Shown here piece after piece: positions 23,014 through 25,300 of a stretch of 25,300 nt of DNA (its first letter is position 1; each line of letters begins with the position of its first letter). Under the pieces are notes generated by a model. The model searched no databases and was not told the DNA's origin. It saw nothing but the letters and a program-made list of their open reading frames with translations. Made by a program: the position numbers and the translations under genes. Source of the DNA: a virus; the IMG/VR virus record IMGVR_UViG_3300025132_000267, positions 1 to 25,300 of that record; one strand, given 5' to 3'.

Positions 23014-23690
23014 CACTCTTCCTCATTATAAAGGTTATCAAACACCCTGTTTACATCTAACGTATAATCTAAATCACTTTTAGAATAATGTATATGAGCA
23101 GATGGCTTGAAGTCTGGGGCACCAGTCCCCGTCTCAAACCAAGCTGGATGAGTTACTCTAACACGGTTGTTGGGCAACGCCACAATATTTCCTGTCCACT
23201 CACCAGCATCAAGCAAATGCAACACATGGCTCTGCTTATGTTGTGCGGGATCATCCGCGATTTCGTTTTCTGAATAATCTACAGTGAACAAATATTTGGC
23301 AGGAAACATCTCGCCATCTATCTTTGCAAACCAGGGACAAGGTGTGGCTCTATCTAAGACATACACAGCGTGGTTATGTGATGAGCAATCCCATGGTTGT
23401 GCATCATGAACAGCCATAGGGACAGGCCATTCTTCTAAAGGCTCATCTGCCACCAGTGCAGTGATAGGCATACGCGCCCACATCGCACCACCGTGTACAG
23501 TGTCCTCTTCCTCGCCTTCTGCTTCGATGCCCGTGAATATAACCTGAAAGCTCAACGACCTGCATGGCATAGTCGTCACAGCAATAGCCATGGCGTGTAA
23601 AAACTCGCCATGGTATTTCTCATGGTTGTGTGTGTATTCCCGGCGCACCCAGCACTTGAAGTGAGGGATGTTGCTTTGAAGATAAGGCAT
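23013..23690 (-). CDS. His-rich protein of unknown function near the neck genes
   Basis: This 225-residue protein is coupled at both ends (TAATG at 23690, TGATG at 23013). It is unusually rich in histidine (15 by my count), tryptophan and cysteine. Notable clusters are Y-T-H-N-H-E-K-Y-H (19-27), S-S-H-N-H-A (103-108), H-K-Q-S-H-V-L-H (151-158) and A-H-I-H-Y (198-202). The opening M-P-Y-L-Q-S-N-I-P-H-F-K-C-W-V-R-R-E-Y reads like a protein recurring in marine phage structural regions, without function known to me. The rest is acidic and mixed in secondary structure, with no membrane span. Several His clusters could bind a metal, but no classical metalloenzyme motif was recognised. It could be structural or an enzyme; the context favours a virion or assembly role. 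Confidence 0.75.
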   Translation of the reverse strand: MPYLQSNIPHFKCWVRREYTHNHEKYHGEFLHAMAIAVTTMPCRSLSFQVIFTGIEAEGEEEDTVHGGAMWARMPITALVADEPLEEWPVPMAVHDAQPWDCSSHNHAVYVLDRATPCPWFAKIDGEMFPAKYLFTVDYSENEIADDPAQHKQSHVLHLLDAGEWTGNIVALPNNRVRVTHPAWFETGTGAPDFKPSAHIHYSKSDLDYTLDVNRVFDNLYNEEE

Positions 23691-23911
23691 TACGCTTTAG
23701 TGAGCTTGTAACCTTTTTTCTTCGCTGCTGCTCTTATTTGAGCCAGTGTCATTGTGGGTTTTTTAGTGGCACCGCCACGCTTCATGCCCTTGGACTTCAT
23801 CATACCGCCACGCTTCATGCCCTTGGACTTCATACCAACGGCACCGCCACGGCGATAGCCTTTAGACTTCATCATACCGCCCTTTTTCATGCCCTTCCGT
23901 TTCTTCATCAT
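23690..23911 (-). CDS. Small basic repeat protein (K-G-M-K-R-G-G type)
   Basis: This gene encodes 73 residues in two parts. Residues 1-50 are an almost pure Lys/Met/Gly/Arg repeat with units such as M-M-K-S-K-G-M-K-R-G-G, and no acidic residue. Residues 52-73 are a small ordinary segment (T-M-T-L-A-Q-I-R-A-A-A-K-K-K-G-Y-K). Start choice is between ATG 23911 (ATGA overlap) and 23908 (TGATG). The strong charge suggests binding to DNA or to acidic capsid surfaces. Lys-rich repeat proteins of this sort occur in marine phage genomes near head and neck genes. The function is unknown; it may be packaged with DNA or help assembly. It is coupled by TAATG to the His-rich gene. Confidence 0.74.
   Translation of the reverse strand: MMKKRKGMKKGGMMKSKGYRRGGAVGMKSKGMKRGGMMKSKGMKRGGATKKPTMTLAQIRAAAKKKGYKLTKA
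23771..23833 (-). repeat. Tandem 30-bp identical direct repeat inside the basic repeat gene
   Basis: Two identical 30-bp copies lie at 23771-23800 and 23804-23833, 33 bp apart from start to start. A diverged third copy begins at 23843 and a further remnant begins near 23876. On the - strand each unit encodes M-K-S-K-G-M-K-R-G-G. The identity at the DNA level, including synonymous positions, points to recent duplication or gene conversion. It is a coding repeat, not a CRISPR, as there are no unique spacers. Confidence 0.9.
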
Positions 23912-24192
23912 CGCGTCTTTCTCCTTCTAACTGCTTTGACTCTACGAGGTTTACCGGCTGGTTGTCCCAACCGTTTCTTTTGACTAACTCTACTGCGCTT
24001 CTCAGCGGCTGTCATTTCTTTAGTAGTCTTGGGTGTTTTAGAAGAGACTCGTTTTGACGGACGACAATACGGTGTGCCCCTCTTCTCTCCTTTTCTACGA
24101 CCACACTTTTTACCCGTGCGAACGTCTTTCCAGTCCTCTTTGAACCAGCGTTTAAGGGCCAACCCTTTTTTAGTTTTTCTTACTGCTGGCAT
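23908..24192 (-). CDS. Small basic protein, DUF5872-like
   Basis: This gene encodes 94 residues, highly basic. The core reads W-F-K-E-D-W-K-D-V-R-T-G-K-K-C-G-R-R-K-G (16-35), then G-T-P-Y-C-R-P-S-K-R-V-S-S-K-T-P-K-T (39-56), M-T-A-A-E-K-R, and a Lys/Arg tail. This is the motif order of the DUF5872-type proteins seen in cyanophages and some large viruses, as I remember them. The two cysteines (30 and 43) could form a small metal-binding site. The function is not known to me; the charge suggests nucleic acid or capsid binding. It is coupled on both sides (TGATG at 24192; ATGATG at the end) and belongs to the basic small-protein cassette. Confidence 0.78.
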   Translation of the reverse strand: MPAVRKTKKGLALKRWFKEDWKDVRTGKKCGRRKGEKRGTPYCRPSKRVSSKTPKTTKEMTAAEKRSRVSQKKRLGQPAGKPRRVKAVRRRKTR

Positions 24193-24419
24193 CAGTAGAT
24201 CTTGGTGGTTTTATAGCGGTACTTCTGTCCGTTTCTGAACTTTGAAGCTCCGCGCACCATTCCTCCATCTGCTTTTCTAACTGTTTTACTCTTGCTTTTA
24301 TTTCCCCAGTTTTTAGCTCCGACTTTTCTGCACTTGGCAATTGCACCGGAAGCGTAAGCACTCGGAAAGACACGATAACGTGCCTTGACTTTGTGGTAAC
24401 AAGCATCCTTTTTTGACAT
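24192..24419 (-). CDS. Small basic protein with C-Y-H-K-V-K start, DUF5872-like
   Basis: This gene encodes 75 residues from ATG 24419, chosen because GGAAGAA precedes it and the previous stop is one base upstream. An in-frame ATG at 24458 would run 36 bp into the previous gene. It reads M-S-K-K-D-A-C-Y-H-K-V-K-A-R-Y-R-V-F-P-S, A-Y-A-S-G-A-I-A-K-C-R-K-V-G-A-K-N-W-G and a basic tail with D-G-G-M-V-R-G. The C-Y-H-K-V-K, P-S-A-Y-A-S-G and K-C-R-K-V-G blocks are familiar from cyanophage and marine phage small proteins grouped near DUF5872. Two cysteines lie 22 residues apart. No activity is known to me. The gene ends in TGATG with the next one, as part of the cassette. Confidence 0.8.
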   Translation of the reverse strand: MSKKDACYHKVKARYRVFPSAYASGAIAKCRKVGAKNWGNKSKSKTVRKADGGMVRGASKFRNGQKYRYKTTKIY

Positions 24420-24420
24420 C

Positions 24421-24576
24421 TCATTTCTTCCTTTTCCTGCGTCCTGCACAATGGGCACGCTCTGAAAAGCCTCTGGGCTTTTTACAGTTTATACTACGCT
24501 TGCGTTTTGCGCTCCATTTTCTTTTCTGTGGAGGCTTGGTGATCTGCTTCGGTATGCTCGACCTAGAGATCGTCAT
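24421..24576 (-). CDS. Small very basic protein, 51 residues
   Basis: This short gene encodes 51 residues and starts at an ATG that shares bases with the stop of the membrane protein gene (TAATG at 24576). It reads M-T-I-S-R-S-S-I-P-K-Q-I-T-K-P-P-Q-K-R-K, then W-S-A-K-R-K-R-S-I-N-C-K-K-P-R-G-F-S and E-R-A-H-C-A-G-R-R-K-R-K-K. About half of the residues are Lys, Arg or Pro, and the C-K-K-P-R-G-F-S-E-R-A-H-C block has two cysteines 12 apart. I recall near-identical blocks in marine phage proteins, which supports a real gene. It fills a 156-bp stretch otherwise without a gene. A nucleic acid-binding role is inferred from charge. Confidence 0.8.
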   Translation of the reverse strand: MTISRSSIPKQITKPPQKRKWSAKRKRSINCKKPRGFSERAHCAGRRKRKK

Positions 24577-24776
24577 TAGAACAACCTCTCAACAAAAGGC
24601 AGTAACGCAGTTGCTATGATGATACCCACCAGATATTTAAAGTTTGCTGAGATGTTGGCATCCAGCTTATCCATTTTTTGTTTACCGTCTTCTAGCCGAC
24701 GTTGTATTTCCTCGTATCGAAGAGAACATTCTGCTTCGTGCTTTTCTATACGGGCTACTGCTTCCTGAATTTTCAT
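24576..24776 (-). CDS. XhlA-like membrane protein, holin candidate
   Basis: This gene encodes 66 residues in two parts. Residues 1-40 are a charged coiled coil (I-Q-E-A-V-A-R-I-E-K-H-E, L-R-Y-E-E-I-Q-R-R-L-E-D). Residues of about 46-62 (F-K-Y-L-V-G-I-I-I-A-T-A-L-L-P-F-V) are one hydrophobic span, followed by E-R-L-F. An N-terminal coiled coil with a single C-terminal span is the layout of haemolysin XhlA-like proteins and small phage holins or holin helpers. It would act in the inner membrane to release the M15 endolysin. No second membrane protein is next to it, and the endolysin is far away. A structural or other membrane role cannot be excluded. It is coupled to the next gene by TAATG and follows the DUF6321-like gene by one base. 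Confidence 0.66.
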   Translation of the reverse strand: MKIQEAVARIEKHEAECSLRYEEIQRRLEDGKQKMDKLDANISANFKYLVGIIIATALLPFVERLF

Positions 24777-24777
24777 G

Positions 24778-25062
24778 TCAACACTTCCACCGTCTTCTTG
24801 CCTGACGCAATCTGCTGTTAGGATTCTTCGCGGCTTTGGGAAACTTCTTCATCTGACCAGCAGAACGAGCGCAGAATGATTTTCTACGCTTTGCCGCCGC
24901 GCTACCTTTTTTGACTTTACCTGTAACGGCAGTCTTCAGCTTACTACCGGGGTTCATACGACGATATGCAGCTACGCCCTTCTTAGTCATGCCTGCTCCG
25001 GCCTTGGTTGGCCTGAAGTTCTTTTTGTTTCGGGCTGGCATCTTGCTGGCTTTTCTAGTCAT
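24778..25062 (-). CDS. Small basic protein, DUF6321-like
   Basis: This gene encodes 94 residues from ATG 25062, whose first 8 bases overlap the end of the upstream gene. A second ATG at 25041 (M-P-A-R-N-K-K-N) is possible. A longer frame from 25098 is unlikely because it runs 44 bp into the cut-off gene. The protein is very basic. It reads N-F-R-P-T-K-A-G-A-G-M-T-K-K-G-V-A-A-Y, R-R-M-N-P-G-S-K-L-K-T-A-V-T, A-A-K-R-R-K-S-F-C-A-R-S and ends R-Q-A-R-R-R-W-K-C. The order R-P-T-K-A-G-A-G-M, N-P-G-S-K-L-K-T-A-V, R-R-K-S-F-C and R-R-R-W-K-C is that of DUF6321-type proteins, which I recall from marine phages. The function is unknown. It heads the basic cassette in this window. Confidence 0.8.
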   Translation of the reverse strand: MTRKASKMPARNKKNFRPTKAGAGMTKKGVAAYRRMNPGSKLKTAVTGKVKKGSAAAKRRKSFCARSAGQMKKFPKAAKNPNSRLRQARRRWKC

Positions 25063-25300
25063 CTCGACCACCATAGTAATCAGACATGGACACTTCACCG
25101 CTTGCAGGCACGTTAGGGTTTACAGAAGAACTGACCGTTGTTGTTTCGGCTTTACGACGAACAATTCCGTAACTTATTGGGTCATCAAACGTATTCGGAC
25201 TTGCGCCAACCCCAGGATCAGCCTCACTATCCGTTGCAAAGATTGTTGGGCCAAGTTGATAAATGAAACCACCTGTTTGAATTAAAATAGTGTTGGCTGC
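25055..25300 (-). CDS. C-terminal part of a cut-off structural (probably tail) protein
   Basis: The last 81 codons of a gene enter from the right edge in frame and end in TAG at 25055-25057. The sequence has I-Y-Q-L-G-P-T-I-F-A-T-D-S-E-A-D-P-G and P-I-S-Y-G-I-V-R-R-K-A-E-T-T-T-V, and it ends A-S-G-E-V-S-M-S-D-Y-Y-G-G-R-D-D. The ending [SG]-G-x-[IV]-S-[ML]-S-D-[YF]-[YR] is frequent at the C-terminus of phage tail and fibre-like proteins. With 5' sequence missing, only a general structural call is possible. Its stop lies within the start of the DUF6321-like gene (8-bp overlap), so the late block continues beyond the window. Terminase, portal and capsid genes are probably further upstream. Confidence 0.62.
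   Translation of the reverse strand, partial: AANTILIQTGGFIYQLGPTIFATDSEADPGVGASPNTFDDPISYGIVRRKAETTTVSSSVNPNVPASGEVSMSDYYGGRDD

Noticed and set aside
23771-23890. CRISPR-like spacing of repeats
   Set aside because: The repeats are coding, have no unique spacers of constant size and no cas genes nearby.
24420-24458. Longer start for the 75-residue basic protein at 24458
   Set aside because: It would overlap the 51-residue gene by 36 bp. The internal ATG has a good ribosome site one base after that gene's stop.
24911-25285. + strand frame of 124 codons at the right end
   Set aside because: It is antisense to both the DUF6321-like gene and the end of the cut-off tail gene, which are clearly protein-like and overlap by 8 bp on the - strand.

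Overview
The window looks like part of the genome of a tailed bacteriophage with a short tail (podovirus-like), of the kind recovered from marine metagenomes. The evidence is protein style: adaptor, nozzle, tail-fibre and small basic proteins that resemble, from memory, uncultured marine phages and phages of marine alphaproteobacteria. No host gene, tRNA, integrase, transposase or CRISPR array was seen, and the host cannot be named from the sequence.

There are two convergent blocks. The left block (1-752, + strand) is the end of a replication module. It holds the C-terminus of a family A DNA polymerase, a 68-residue small protein and a complete SNase-fold nuclease, joined by TGATG and TAATG stop/start overlaps. 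From 712 to the right end everything is on the - strand, so it reads right to left as one tightly packed late block of 30 genes (one cut by the right edge). It meets the nuclease gene tail to tail with a 41-bp overlap.

In its direction of transcription the late block runs as follows. First comes the end of a cut-off structural gene. Next is a cassette of small proteins: an XhlA-like coiled-coil/membrane protein that is a holin candidate, and five very basic proteins, three of which resemble DUF6321 or DUF5872 families. A His-rich protein of unknown function follows, then a head-tail connector/adaptor set (222, 171 and 215 residues) and a Gp80-like protein. A fibre region follows with four large fibre proteins that end in different modules (ladder repeat, C1q-like, carbohydrate-binding-like, EEGTWTP-type), interleaved with small proteins. 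A fifth fibre with an S74 self-cleaving chaperone lies further on, beside a beta-propeller-like tail nozzle. The block then has a tape-measure-like 438-residue protein, three probable internal/ejection proteins up to 1506 residues, a small Cys-containing protein, an M15 peptidase endolysin and a 56-residue protein.

Together these genes would build the neck, tail, receptor-binding apparatus and ejected proteins of the virion and lyse the cell. Terminase, portal and major capsid genes are absent and probably lie beyond the right edge. Gene packing is extreme: the largest gap is 48 bp, and 13 of the 29 junctions in the late block share bases between stop and start. Three genes are short and easily missed: 51 residues at 24421-24576, 56 at 712-882, and 66 with a GTG start at 1275-1475. 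No promoter or convincing terminator could be identified.
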